The notes: generated by a model not told the origin, from the sequence alone. A stretch of 64,000 nucleotides of DNA from Ascidia mentula (GCA_947561715.1 OX387198.1:4774001-4838000); one strand, 5' to 3'; counted from the stretch's first letter, positions 12,301 to 24,093 are shown. A program made the numbers and translations.

Positions 12301-13870
12301 ATTTTAAGGTCATACTAGGAGCAATAAATCACCTTGCTTTGTCCCTCAGTTCCGTGGCTGTCTCTTCAGATTCCATTTCTTCATCATCACCTGGACCCTG
12401 AAAACAGATAGTTCATACTTAAGAATAGTTAGTCAACAGATGCAGTTTTTGTGGGGAAAACACATTTAGATTTAAAAGATACGAGGAAGCCAATATAATT
12501 TTTAAGATATTATAACGAAAAATATCCACTTGTGCAAAACCTTTTCGCTTATCCATTATAATACCTGCAGGATGTATGTCCTTGTGCTGTTTCCAAACTT
12601 GAACATGTGACCAACTTTTATTCTGTAATATTTTCCCTGTGGAACTTTAGCTTTGTTTAGAAATGTCCCGTGAGTGCTGCCCAGTTCCAACAAGTAGAAT
12701 CCAGCAGAGCCATCTTTCTGGAATTCAACATTCTGGTCCTCTGCAGTGGGTATTCCAAACTGAAGGATGGCATGATGCCTAAAAACAATAAAGCAACTGT
12801 GAAAATGCAACTGATTTTAGTCCAGATGTTTGCTCTCGTATTAGGTTTGTTGTTTTTAGAATACTGATGATACCATAAGGGCGAAATATACATATTCTCT
12901 TGAGTAGTTATCTTGGACAATTGTGCAATAATCCAGGTCACATAATCACTATGTATATAAAGTTATATTAACACAAATCAAATCAATACAAATAATACTG
13001 ATTTTGCTTGATGGAAAATAACATAAATAAACCAATTATAAGAAATAGCACCAGTCACAAAAAAAACTAGATTATTATGTCAGGCTTCAATACATTTATT
13101 TTAATCTGGAAGTTTTGTCACTTAAATCCTAAAAAAATGTACAGTTCTGTTTGATAGATAAAAGACATAATGTTTAAATAGAAAGTAATAGAAAATTTAT
13201 GTAACCTTGAAATGGAAGGGTGTTCCAAGGTAATGTCACACTCTGGCAGTCGACCAAACACAAAATACTCATTGGCAGTAAGCTCAATTTTGTCTATTAT
13301 TGAACCTCCTCTTAGAACTTCAAGATTGTATGACTTGTCAGTTGAGTCACAGGATATACTCCAAGGTGGTTTGGTGTAGTTTAGTTTTGGTGGAGGTGGC
13401 TTGGGTTTTGAACTGGTCTTCGGAGCTTGGGCAGGTGATGCTGCTGTTCCTTTGTCAGTGTTGTCCAGTTTGGGCTTATCTATAACTTTTTCCTTGCATT
13501 CCACTTCTTCTTCTTCTTCTTCTTCTGGTTTTTGCACAACTACATCTTTAATGCTTTCTTCGATTTTCTTTGCATCTTGCTCTTTTTTCAAATTGGACTT
13601 ATTTTTCAGGTGTCGTTCAAGAAACTCTGTCGCACTTGGCCGATGTGGCTTGTAAACCTCAGATGGTAAAGTCATACTCTTTGTTCTAAACGAAACCGCA
13701 GGTCTTCGTTCCTCAAGAGGAAGCGAGCTAGATGAATTCTGTTTATTGGAAACATCGTTTTTGGCAGGTTTTGAACTCGATTCAGTTAACTTTGGAAACT
13801 TGTTGACTTTTCCGGCTAAAGCTGGAACTTTGAAGACGGGAAAATCTGAAGTATTTGCCTCGTTGTCCAT
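6316..13870 (-). CDS. SLC4A1AP: Kanadaptin, FHA-domain protein
   Basis: Sixteen exons: 13206-13870, 12565-12778, 12333-12397, 11998-12131, 11586-11729, 11323-11520, 10851-11023, 10712-10781, 10238-10424, 9813-9879, 9315-9441, 8442-8572, 7979-8132, 6937-7010, 6784-6865, 6316-6365. They sum to 845 codons (844 residues) against about 800 in mammals. An acidic/Lys-rich N-terminus carries a proline run, followed by a forkhead-associated domain at roughly residues 170-290. Its phosphopeptide-binding signature is GRLPECDITLEHPSISRHH, then STHGTFLN. A long charged, coiled-coil-like middle follows. The last two exons give DPDYCDWMPPQ and GQSGDGTTSLNAKFGY, the family's diagnostic C-terminus. The family was first described as a binder of anion exchanger AE1, and later work points to a nuclear role; its exact function is unsettled. 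The boundary around 10238 was chosen because only that donor keeps phase with both following exons. Intron 11 carries the hammerhead element. Confidence 0.93.
7013..7020. promoter_or_regulatory. CRE-type palindrome in kanadaptin intron
   Basis: TGACGTCA lies directly upstream of the acceptor of the exon starting at 7010. As an intronic 8-mer it may be chance; listed because the same octamer occurs upstream of two start codons in this window. Confidence 0.15.
8716..8768 (-). ncRNA. Type I hammerhead ribozyme, distal tandem copy
   Basis: Read on the minus strand it has stem I AGCTGCA, core CTGATGA, stem II GACC/GGTC with loop TTTTA, core GAAA, stem III CAG/CTG with a 7-nt loop, then U-C and stem I TGCAGCT. 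Predicted cleavage is after the C at 8723 (minus strand). Every core position matches the hammerhead consensus and all three stems pair perfectly. It is in the same sense as kanadaptin. Confidence 0.85.
9000..9052 (-). ncRNA. Type I hammerhead ribozyme, proximal tandem copy
   Basis: Identical in sequence to the copy at 8716-8768. Predicted cleavage is after the C at 9007 on the minus strand. Cleavage at both sites would release a linear RNA of exactly 284 nt (9006 to 8723) with ends suited to circularisation. This copy sits inside the left arm of the 92-bp inverted repeat, so in the kanadaptin pre-mRNA it could instead be locked in a long duplex. Confidence 0.85.
9087..9139 (+). ncRNA. Type I hammerhead ribozyme, inverted copy
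   Basis: The same 53-nt motif on the plus strand. Stem I is 9087-9093 with 9133-9139, CTGATGA is 9094-9100, stem II is 9101-9104 with 9110-9113, and GAAA is 9114-9117. Stem III is 9118-9120 with 9128-9130, and the cleavage-site C is 9132. It is antisense to kanadaptin, so it would only be active in an opposite-strand transcript. Confidence 0.85.
9552..9619. repeat. Small hairpin repeat in kanadaptin intron 10
   Basis: 9567-9579 GTTTCGAATCTTA and 9588-9600 TAAGATTCGAAAC form a perfect 13-bp stem with an 8-nt loop. Imperfect pairing extends outward through catatatgattg-like arms. It is probably a small foldback repeat. Confidence 0.5.
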
Positions 13871-15301
13871 TGCAGTGCAACTATATTTTTATGTTTAAAT
13901 CTAACACGCGTTACTGCAACGAATTCGTTGCATTACCGGAAAACGTGCGAACTGAAATCACAACGAAGGTCTGTCGTACTTCAGCTGGTGATTCCCCTTA
14001 TTATTTTCTTCGGCATTTGTGACGTCACACTGATCAAAAATATTTTTGTTTCCTGTATCCCGAATTTCACAACATTCGTCGGAAAAAAACTAAAAAACTA
14101 TACTGAAGATGTTCAGGGATTTAAGTACAGAACGGAAAATTGGACACTGAATTTATCAATGTTGATTCTAGCACAAACGCCAGCAAAATATTCCCGGAAC
14201 GTCTTTCATACTTTAATTTCGAAAAACACACAAAAGTGACATGTTAACACGCATACCACAAAATACATGCATAAGGATGATTGCACGAATGAGCCCAACG
14301 GCAAAAAGGAGTGTTAAATTAAAAAAAAATCATGACAACGAATTGAATCAATTGCAAAGAGGGTGAAGGCATGTAAACCATGCTTGAAGGCATAATAATC
14401 AACAAACCGAACACTGTGGGCCATGGATTAAAACATGGTTTAATAATTCAAACTTATTATGTGTCTGAAAAGTCACTTAATTGGGAAGAATTATGTGATA
14501 GAATCATGGTATGGTAGATTTTACAGTTTGTAAACAAAAAACCAGAAAATTTAACACAGCAGTACAACAGAACAGAATGACTTCATCAAACATGCAATGC
14601 TTGTCTAGTAAACTCTAGCAATAAATAAATGTGATATATAAGAAGGATGGATTTTCATACATCGCATGTAATATGAACAGTACACAAACTTTTTGCTTCA
14701 CCTTTTGGCAAATATATAATTTTGTTGCTTCAAGGTTTGTTTTTGTGCAGTTAAAGAAACATGGATATACAGTAAACAGTGTAAAACATGGTTTCATGAC
14801 TAAAAATCGACAAAAGTCTGACTTTTCCCCAATAAAATATCTCAAACAACAACTACAGAACAACATAAAAATATACAAGAAAGGATGATTCTAATTACCA
14901 AGGGCATCTTTCTAAAAGCATGACAAAGCTCTTGTAGCTTTAAATCTTCAGCATAGAGCCTTTTTTGGTGTTTCATGAAAATCTTGTTACAAATTTACAG
15001 CACCATCACCAACACCTGTGCATTGTAACACAATGCCACAGTACTTGCTCCACAAAAAAAACAATATCCAAATAAGTACATTAGAGAAATGTTCTCTTGT
15101 CTGGCCCAAAACATCTTGGACATAAATGGAATATGTGGCAAGATGGGCAATAAGCAACCGAATATACAGTGTTTGTGCAAATATCTTAAATTACACCAAT
15201 ACAGTTTACTGGGCAGAAAAGAAGGTTTCTTTATGTTTCATTACTTTCGCAAATTTTGTTAAAAAATCAAAAATCTATCAAAATGTGTAAGAATAGTTCA
15301 G
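13871..15301. other. Intergenic, kanadaptin promoter side and SOCS 3' flank
   Basis: About 1.4 kb between the kanadaptin ATG and the SOCS stop codon. It carries a palindromic CRE-type site at 14020-14027, 150 bp upstream of the kanadaptin start. The remainder is AT-rich, with short frames on both strands that match nothing I know; it probably holds the SOCS 3' untranslated region. Confidence 0.5.
14020..14027. promoter_or_regulatory. CRE-type palindrome upstream of kanadaptin
   Basis: TGACGTCA is the full consensus site for CREB/ATF-family bZIP factors and lies 150 bp upstream of the kanadaptin start codon, a plausible proximal-promoter position. Function is inferred from sequence only. Confidence 0.35.
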
Positions 15302-18300
15302 TTATGATGCAAGAGCACACTCAAAGTCTTCCTTGGGGTCAAAATACTGTGATACCCGTAAGTATTCTTTCAACTTGGATGGGATTGGCAACTTGTCGAT
15401 CGATTCAGTTGGCACCAAATCTTTTATGACAAAACGTGTATAATACTTGAGCGTCTTCACGCATGTAAACCTTGATATTGGTGTCAACAATCTACAAACA
15501 ATAAAAACAACTGAAAGAAATCTAAATATTATTATTGCTATGGTTATGTGTTGTGTTTGGTAACCTTTGTGCTTTAGCCACTAGTATGCCATTGCATTTC
15601 CTACAACTTAAATATATTATAAACATTTGTACAGATGTTGGTTTGTGCCTTACTGATTTAAAGCTCATTTTCCGGGATTGCTCACAAGCCATAACTACAA
15701 CAAGCCCTGGATTGGATTAGGGCTCATATTTAACAGACTGCACATTTGACAAAAGTACTTGTACTAAAAAATATATATATATATACCACAAAATCTCACA
15801 ATGTTGTTTAAAAAGTGGTTACAAATAAATACTTTCGTAACTTAAGTGCCAGAAGCAAAACTCTTATTAACTATTATTTTATATGAAGAAAAAAGAACAA
15901 ATTATGAGGAATGGACGACAGCTCAAAAATGTAGCTCACTAATCAGGAACAGATTATTTGTTTTGCTCGATATACCTTATTTGCACAGGAGGTTCACCCA
16001 TATTCCTCGTTTTCACAAAATAAATAAACGTCCCCGATTGTGAGTGCTTCATCACCAACTTAATGAACGTTACGATGTTTGGATGCCGAACACAGTTTGC
16101 TGCTCCTTGACTAACCGACCCACTTGGTTCATACAGCTGGAACTTCCCTAAAATGAAATACTTTAGTCTAGCATGTATTTTTGTGTATTATCATTTCTAT
16201 TTTAACATAAGATCATGAAGTTGCGTATTCCCAGATCCTAGCATTTTCAGATCTTTTTCTGCCTAAAAGTTTTTGAAAGCTAATTCATATAGGCCAGTGT
16301 TTCTCAAACTTTTTCCAATAACGAACCGCTCATTTGTTTTTTGATACACTGCGTACCACCGTATTGCTATACTATAACTATTATGACATACCACCATTGA
16401 ATAACAATTTAGCTAATATCACTAGTTGCTTGGATTTCTTTATTGTGCATTTGTGACGCAGTAGTATCAACGTGAAATTGTTGCACAGTTGAATACACGA
16501 TGTCAGAATTACTTCAACAGTGCAACAATTTCACGTTGATACTATTGCGTCACAAATACACAATAAAGAAAACAGACATCTTGTATTTGCAGCAGTTTTG
16601 GCTTCTGCAAAGTGCGGCAAATTGTATAGAGTAGACTAAATCGCGTACCACTTGAAAAGCTCTCGTGTACCACTAGTGGTACGCGTACCACAGTTTGAGA
16701 ACCACTGATATAGGCGTACTTATCTGTAAGTGACTCTGGGTGATTTAAACATGGACTTATGTATGCATCTATAATATTTTACAAATGGTCAAACTATAAA
16801 TCCATGCAGATTGTATCTTGTATATATACATATCTTTACCAATTAATACCACAAAGAAACTTATATTATTTGAAATCGTACCATCAGCGTGTTCAATTCG
16901 TACATGGTGAATGGTGTTCTCAGCTGATCGGACAGTCAAAGTGAGAAGGTGCATCGGGTCTTGACTGTCGCGAACCAAGAAAACTCCTTAAACAAGGAAG
17001 TAGGCGTATTATTAGGACAAAAACAAACAAATTACTACAACCATCACTATATTTAAACTTATTCTTTGCAACTGCTACAATAACTAATGCCACAGTCTTT
17101 TATTTTATCAGAAAAGTGAGGATAGTGAGATCGATGGCACTACATTTCATTGCAAGCCAATAAAGATGTATGTGTGAGAAGCATATAACAACACAACAAC
17201 ATCAACATGTGTGATTGCATTCGCAATTCTGGGTGAAGTGGTAATGACTAATTATGTTTTACAAGTAATTGCCCATTAACACAAGGGCAATTGATTTGAC
17301 ATTGCCTGTATTGTTTAAACACAATGGAATAATAGCATTTGTGCAATTGACTGTCATGCTAAGGCCCTACATTCAATCAGAACCAGAGAGCCCGATCACA
17401 ATTAGTCTTTTCATCAATAAAATCATATAGTATCAGGAGTGCATTGGCCTAATTGACAATGAGTCGAAAATTATTTGTTTCTACGACCATACAAATACAA
17501 GCAAACAGATGTTTATGAGACAAGACGCCGTAAAGGCTATAAACCGAAATAGCATTGTACACTAACCTTCCACATCTGGCTTGTAGCTTAGCATGGTTTC
17601 AGCATCTTCCCAAGACATATTTCCCCAATACCAACCACACTGTTTTAAGCATTTTAAACTTTGAATAAACTGAACGCGGGACCCGGTGTGTAAACCAGGA
17701 AACATTTTTTCCGTCCCCAATCCGGATTCCTGATAGTCTTCATAATATGGCAAAGTTCTGGGTGAAAAACGACCATGGGCATCTAACAGTGGAATTGAAT
17801 GTCGCTGTTCAGAATTGTCAGGATCATTTTCAATTGTCCAATACTGGGTTTCATTCTGCATTGAATCTGAAATATGGGCAGTGGATGGACCAGCACCAAC
17901 ATCATTCACAATCTGTCCCCTCGATAGCATATGTTCTCCCGCACAGCGAGGATGTGTTGAATCTTCTTCAATGAAATCATCCAACAGGTCAATGTCAACA
18001 CTTCTGCGTATATTTTCAAAGTACTCATCTGTCAGTTGTTTCCGTTGGTTGATAGCATCCTTATTAAGTATACGTGGTGGTAACGGAGGTGCCATATCAC
18101 CTGCAAACTCTGGTCTTAAATAGTGAGGTTTGAAAGGCAAGGGTGGAGCTTTCCGCAATGGAACTGTGGGTTTTTCTTCAACATTCCTGTCTTTTTCACT
18201 GGGTAGAACAATCGTATGGTAAACATGCCTTCTTCGCTTGGGTCTCAATACATAATTTTGAAGACTTGCGGTGGCAGAACTTTGTTGGGCTTCAGTATGA

Positions 18301-18620
18301 TTACTGTCAATACTGCCATTATGTGGTAAGTTACCAAACACACTTGACTTGACACTTCCTTGAAGTACGTTGTCCCTTCCTATTTCGCCATATACATTTT
18401 CACCAGATTCATCAATATAAGCACCATTTTCAACCACCTCGTTAGTTTTTACAGTGAGATTACGCAGACTGTTTTGTGCATCAATGTAACTGCTTGATGT
18501 GGGTTCATTCGGTGGTCGTTGTCCTTTTTTGGGCAGAAACTGTTTTCGAAGAGGAGGTTGTGGTCTGTAATCATTGTCATGTGAATGCTCAATTGAGCTG
18601 AATTTCCCATTTATTTCCAT
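15302..18620 (-). CDS. Suppressor of cytokine signalling, SOCS6/SOCS7 type
   Basis: Four exons: 17567-18620, 16882-16986, 15976-16147, 15302-15491, giving 507 codons (506 residues). SOCS proteins bind phosphotyrosine targets and recruit an elongin B/C-cullin-5 ubiquitin ligase. The long N-terminus has proline-rich stretches (PPLPFKPHYLRP, APPLPPRI) typical of SOCS6/7 and likely SH3 ligands. The SH2 domain starts at CGWYWGNMSWEDAE (about residue 330). It continues through FLVRDSQDPMHLLTLTVRS, with the phosphate-binding Arg in FLVRDS, and IHHVRIEHADG. The SOCS box follows (LKYYTRFVIKDLV, LPIPSKLKEYL, QYFDPKED). WEDAE and the YFDP ending look closer to SOCS7 than SOCS6, but a single ancestral gene of both is likely. 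The ATG at 18620 is chosen because the upstream in-frame extension lacks an ATG and crosses a likely splice acceptor. Intron 2 carries a hAT-type element. Confidence 0.9.
16295..16707. mobile_element. Non-autonomous hAT-type element with nested foldback
   Basis: It starts CAGTGTTTCTCAAAC and ends GTTTGAGAACCACTG, near-perfect terminal inverted repeats of the hAT superfamily pattern. It is flanked by a perfect 8-bp duplication ATATAGGC (16287-16294 and 16708-16715), the length hAT transposases make. It has no coding capacity. Internally, 16435-16486 and 16520-16571 form a ~52-bp near-identical inverted repeat, which looks like a second foldback element inside the first or a duplicated arm. The motif GTACCACTAGTGGTAC near the right end is shared with the element at 36054-36292. 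Located in SOCS intron 2. Confidence 0.85.
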
Positions 18621-18710
18621 CTTGATTTTACAATTTTCATTATTCAAACTCAGTGCATACACTCCATAGAAAAACACATTTAAACATTCTGCAACCACGC
18701 AAAACAATGA

Positions 18711-18744
18711 CAGTGGCCATCTGTCTGCAGCTTATACACAAAAC
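18711..18744 (+). repeat. Hammerhead-family relic, 3' half
   Basis: Matches the hammerhead from stem III CAG through the cleavage site and stem I TGCAGCT, and continues with the family's TATACACAAA. The CTGATGA/GAAA core that should precede it is absent, so no ribozyme is formed here. It lies just upstream of the SOCS start codon, antisense to it. Confidence 0.75.
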
Positions 18745-19340
18745 AATTTCAGTTTCCTTGATCGAAAAAAAATCTTGACAGCAAAACCGTTGGTGCTAGA
18801 TCAAAATTTGTATCTTATATGTGCTGTTTAGAGGGAAAACAAACCAACTAACTTATCAAAAACAATACAACGCCAACTATATATTTTTGTGATCAGTAAT
18901 CTCTTTCCTTTACCAGACGAAAGTTCTGTATGAATTTTTTTGCTTTTTATTTCTGTAACCATTCAGTCATTTTACAAAAAATCCGATCGCAGCGTCCGAA
19001 GATGTTCCGGATTTGCCTTTTGCACAGGAAAATGCATTTCGCACAAAGATCTTATCGTAAAAACGCGAAATATTGTCTGCTTTTGCCTCAAACCCTTTAC
19101 AGGCCAGTGCACTTGGACAACGCAGTTATTACATTAAAATGTTTGAGACAGTAAGTTGTCGTTTAACACTACCACTGGACGTCATTTAAATTGTATTTCA
19201 CAACTTTTTGCAACCAGACGCTGCACATCAAGTGTTGTAACAAAACTCGATAATTGTGGTTTGCGGTTGTGGTCGATTTGTCAATAAAGATCTGTCCTTT
19301 TGTGCAAAAAAAACCCATAATAATTTGCGAAATACTTTAC

Positions 19341-19358
19341 AGCTGCACTGATGACACC
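19341..19358 (+). repeat. Hammerhead-family relic, 5' half
   Basis: AGCTGCA plus CTGATGA followed by CACC (family consensus GACC). It is the 5' half of the same motif, in the same orientation as the 3' half at 18711-18744. The order, 3' half first and 5' half 600 bp later, is that of one unit of a tandem array opened inside the ribozyme. Confidence 0.55.
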
Positions 19359-20776
19359 TCACACGTCCTTTAATATGCTTGTAAGTGTTTACGTTTTAGA
19401 CAGTAAAGGCAAGTAATCGAACGCTTCAGTAGCTAGCATTTCAAACGTTAACTGACTTGATATACTGCAAAAAGCACACAAACACGCCTTTAAAATTGTT
19501 TACTACCAAGTTTATGCCGACCACACTACAATTTACAGATTTTTCATTTTTTAAATCTTTGTAATGACAGTTTTGTAGAAGGTCGAAATTGTATGTTAAA
19601 ATTGGCCAAAACCAGATTAGCAGATTGTTGGTTAAAAGTAATGTCGTTGAATGGCACCAAATACTACACAGCACCATTGTGGTTGACTTGTCTGGCTCAG
19701 TTCTCATAGTGTGATGTATGGTTGCACATTAAAACTTACAAGGAAAAAGCAACACAAAATAGGTGTAGTATTGGTAAGACACATTTTATCAAAGAGAGCT
19801 TTCAATAAACACAGAGGTGTGAACATGGTTTTAAAAATGGTCACAAAACAAAAGCAATACATGAAACACTAATTGCACTCCATAACCAAGTAAAAACAAA
19901 TGAGGCGGTTGGTTTATATTCCAATGGCGTTAAAAATAATTTTATGTATTTGATCAAATAATGGTGTGGTAAGTAGAAAAACAATATTGGCCTTTGTTTA
20001 GAATTAGCTTGTATGTGAAAGCAAGTTTGGGCTGTGGATTACAAACACATTTTTTTGTACTAAACAATGTACAAAGACAAAAATCGCTGTTATGTTTTTG
20101 AATAACACCCGGCAAACAAACAAAAAGACACTTGTTCTTGTCATAAATCATAGGTTTAAATTACCCTCGGAACAGTGCCAAACACTAACACACAACCAGC
20201 ATTAAAACAATAGAAGGGTAACAATAACAAAAAAGTTTGAATTTTCTAGTTGAAGGTGGAGAAAGAACACTTGCACATAATAACTTGTTTTTTTTGCTGA
20301 CAGCTGGGGGAAGGTCACTGCTATGACAGGGAATGACTACCTGTGAAATAAACACAAGTTTATTTTCACAGCAGATAATGCAGGTACACTAAACTTGTGT
20401 TAAACTAAAAGCGGTTTCATTGCACTAATCAATTGCTTTAAAGGGTGTACCTTGTGAAACCTTTGTCAGAATAGGCAAGTTAGCAAGCTAGTATTTGCCA
20501 TATTGCCCCGCGCACCACAAAAAATTTACAGTCGGTAGCATGATACATGATAAAAAGCCGCTAAGCACTATCACCATAAATTTTTTATGAATAAAATATT
20601 TTCTTTGAAATATGTAAATAAAGCAATACTGTAGTGAAGATGAGTAACATGAAATGTATGTAGGGTCTATATGTAAAATATGGCAGAAGCCAAGAAAAGC
20701 CACCTAAAATATGCAGTAGTGAAGAAAAATAAAATGTTTCTACAAAAGAAAACTAAAAAAATCTTCAAAATTCAAA

Positions 20777-22342
20777 TCAATCACAATTCAAGGTCATAGG
20801 TGGAAACTCATTATCATCGTCAAGTGGCAAGCTTTCTGCAATATCATGAACTTCTATTGGACAAAAGAGCTTGCCTTTAGGAGATTCGTGTGAACGAAGG
20901 GACAACGCAGTGTCGCTGCTGCTGGTACTCGTGGAACTACCAGTGCTGTTCGTTCGATGTTTGTGACGCTCAACTTCTGTAAGTTGTTGAATCTTCTTTC
21001 CTTTGGTGGCATCTGCGTAAGTAGTGCCTGCTATTTCCATTTGGTTTGGAGTTGGTGTCAGGCCCATGCCATCCAAACGGTGTTGCCTGATTAATGTGCA
21101 TTCTCCACCATCTTCAGGGTCAATGTTGTAAATGTACAAATAACCATCAGCTGATGCTACCACAACACGCAGGAGTCTCTGCATTACAGTTAGTGCACAG
21201 ACGTTCTTTTGTCCAGAAAATGGAAGCTTCACAGTAGCAAATGCTCGATCTTGAGTGAGCATCACACTAACTTGGGAGGGCAAATAGTTAGAAGACGTCG
21301 TCAATACTTTGTTAAAGTATTCCATCCAAGATGAATCACTTGTGCTGGTAGTAATTGCTTTAGGAGGTGTTTTTACTTGGTGTGACTGGGTGTGTTCTAG
21401 TTTAAACAAATGGACTGTTTCCGTATTGCTGGAGGCCGCAAGTAACATAGAGTCAGCCGAGAAAGCAAGTGAGCAAATGTGGACACATCTTTTCACACCA
21501 CGGCGAAATTCAAAGAGCTTTTTTCTGTCAGCAACAGAGAAAACTCTGATTACTGTGCCTTTGTCAGATGCCGTGGCTAGTTTTGTTGCATCTCGGTTGA
21601 ATGCAAGGGCAGCAAGTGGATTGTCATGTGCGTGGATCATAGTTACAGCTTTCAAATTTGCAACATCAAAAATTTGTACTTCTCCCGTGTTTGGAGAGCC
21701 GGGGTAAGCTAGCAAGGCATTCTCGGTGTTGGCACTTAAAGCGCATATGCCCTGTGGATTAGATGGGGTATCTCGAATGGTGTGAAGCACTTTCATATCT
21801 TGTATGTTATGGATGTAAAGGCTGTCTTCAAGCAAAATCACCAAGCGAATACGGTTTAGCTTCACAGCTAAAATTGTGTTGGAGTAGCTGTGTAAACAAA
21901 ATGGACGATAAGAGTCTACCTATGTTTTGCTAAACTACTTTTCCTGCATACCTGTAATTGCATATTTCCGTGTTTTTCTTAAAGTGGCAGACTTTCAGTT
22001 TTCTTGGACTTGACAAACTAACAAGGGCAACAAGACTGCTGGAGAAAAGTCTTTCCACCAAGCATACATCCTCAATATCATCGGTGTGTATCTAAAATTC
22101 ACATAAAAATGTAATTGCAAATTCCTGTTAAGAAAAAAATCAAAAAAAAATAGTTTTTAAAAAAAGTTAGGGCATTTTAAGCAATGGCCAAAAACAAATT
22201 ATACCTCTTCAAGGTGATCCACAGAGTTTAGTCCCAAAATCCGATATCCATACCTTCCACCAACCGCCAATGATGTGAAGTCTTGGTTAAAATTTGCAAA
22301 CAGTAAATCACCAGCAAGACCATCAGATGTGGCTAAATTCAT
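20777..22342 (-). CDS. WIPI2: WIPI2, PI3P-binding autophagy WD-repeat protein
   Basis: Three exons: 22205-22342, 21952-22091, 20777-21887, giving 463 codons (462 residues; human WIPI2 about 454). It is a seven-bladed PROPPIN beta-propeller that binds PI3P on forming autophagosomes and recruits ATG16L1 for LC3 lipidation. The lipid-binding LFEFRRGV motif (FRRG at about residues 220-223) is intact. Propeller segments [19 protein letters not shown]-like [36 protein letters not shown] and [18 protein letters not shown] are in family order. The C-terminal tail after about residue 390 is Ser/Thr-rich (SSTSTSSSD) and acidic at its end ([11 protein letters not shown]), as in WIPI2 rather than WIPI1. 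The second exon ends within blade 2. Assignment to WIPI2 over WIPI1 is by this tail and overall similarity. Confidence 0.93.
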
Positions 22343-24093
22343 GTTTCATTGATGAACTGAAAAACTATTACTGGCGTAAAAAACAATAGCAACATCCGTT
22401 TAACTTTCTTTTCCAACTATCTTTATCTTAGAGAATGAGGTATTCTGATTATAGAGAACGATTGAAAGGGGCCTTTGCCCTTCAACTGTTAGCATGATGC
22501 AATAGCAACTAATGTAAGTCTACAGGAATAGCTGATACCAAAAAAACCTTCCTGTTCCGTGCATAACAAATGTTTATCAACAAGCGAGAATTCCTTCCCG
22601 CGCCTGCATATCGCGAACCAGTGCAATAAACATGAAAACATTAACCTTGCGCAACACGCGCGCAAAAAACGCGCTCTTCGTCTTTGTTACCACTGCACTG
22701 TAGCCCCAGTCGCTCCCTGTTTATCAACAAAATCACGTGACTGGCAGCAGCAGCTGATTGGTGTACGTCACAAAGAGTCGAGCAATTTAAAAGCGTGACG
22801 TCACGTCGCCCAGGCGAGCTCTGCGCGACGGGTGGAAAAATACAGAAGTTTGACAACTCGATCACGCCAGATACTTGTCGTTCGTCGAAACGGGCCTTTC
22901 GTTTATATTCCTTTTTCCTAATAGAGTGGATTGCAATAGGCGATGTGCGTATATCAATGGCCCTTCTCAACAAAGTTGCTCAATTATTCATTTGCAAATT
23001 GATCAAAACACTTTTGTTTTTCGGTCAATAGCTGACAACATTGACGAGTTTAGTGCAAACAATTGCTGCGAGGTTGCAAACAGGACAAAATGCTTAATAC
23101 TACCGCTAAAGCGTGGTTGTATTTTTGCAATAAAATTCACATTCAAACTAGAAAAAACTGTAATCATAACGTTTTCAAGTTGTTGTCGTAACGGAGAAGC
23201 GCATAGTTGTAATCCCATAGCATACACGGTCAGCGCGTAATATTTCCGTCTTGTGTATGACTCAATAGACAAACACAGATGCTTGACTAAACCAAAACAA
23301 CACTGTGGTTGAGGCTCCATCTGGGCTGCTGAAATTATCATGCCGTTTTAATACCACACAAGGCAATAACATCGGTTTATGTTAAAGAAAAAAATGAGTG
23401 AAGTGCTGCAGTATAAAAACCTGCGTCCCCCGACCAAATTCAATGTTATTTTTGCGTGCATTATGCATATTGTCTGTTTGAAAATCAGATGTGGATGCGA
23501 AAGGGGTACTTTATAAAACAACATAGCTTTCGGTTCACAATTTGCGGGGGAAAAATTCACTTCAAGAATAAAAATGCTCACTACAGAAACTAACAATCTG
23601 CGTCTCATGCAACTACTCTGTCAGCACAGAAACATTCACAATTTACATGGTTCAATATACATATAACATGCAATCGCAACGGGACTTTCAGACGGTACTC
23701 CCAATCTCTACTTCAAAAAATTCAAACTATGACAACAGCATTTTTTAAATTTATTGAGTCAACTTTGACGAAATAGACTGGGTGACCGCATCTTACAATC
23801 AGATAATGTTGGTGCAACATTTAAGTTTGTACGGAGAATCACTGCAGCCTCATCTCTCCATTACGGAGTTCGACCTATACACAAACAAGAACGAACACAA
23901 ATCGTAGATTTTGTGACTTTCAGTAAGTTTCAGTTTTCTGTAAAAACTGCTGCCTGTTGTATGCTGAAGGTCTGTTCTAACATGTCAAGTTTTACTGACA
24001 TAAATTTATTCGATCATATCATCCATGAGTATTTCGTCTGTTTGAAAAAAACAACGATATGTTAGAAATAAAATACAGCTTAATTAATGAATA
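22343..24093. other. Intergenic, WIPI2 promoter side and PRORP 3' flank
   Basis: About 1.75 kb. The 22560-23350 part is richer in CpG than its surroundings and has frames of about 110-120 codons on both strands, none resembling a known protein. A CRE-type octamer is at 22796-22803. The left part should be the WIPI2 promoter and 5' leader, the right part the PRORP 3' untranslated region. Confidence 0.45.
22796..22803. promoter_or_regulatory. CRE-type palindrome upstream of WIPI2
   Basis: TGACGTCA within a CpG-rich stretch (gcgTGACGTCAcgtcgcc), 454 bp upstream of the WIPI2 ATG. It is a plausible bZIP site in the promoter; inference only. Confidence 0.3.

Larger units (their letters stand above)
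18621..20776. other. Intergenic, SOCS 5' flank and WIPI2 3' flank
   Basis: About 2.2 kb. It contains two pieces of the hammerhead repeat family (18711-18744 and 19341-19358). An acceptor-like run ending TTGCAG lies about 60 nt upstream of the SOCS ATG, suggesting a spliced 5' leader. The rest is AT-rich with no convincing coding sequence; it should include the WIPI2 3' untranslated region. Confidence 0.45.

Noticed and set aside
18621-18707. N-terminal extension of the SOCS frame
   Set aside because: It begins at TTG, not ATG, and contains a probable splice acceptor; the first ATG at 18620 is preferred.
22875-23341. Overlapping frames of 112-121 codons on both strands upstream of WIPI2
   Set aside because: Frames on both strands at once suggest low stop density in CpG-rich DNA, not a gene; neither resembles a protein family.
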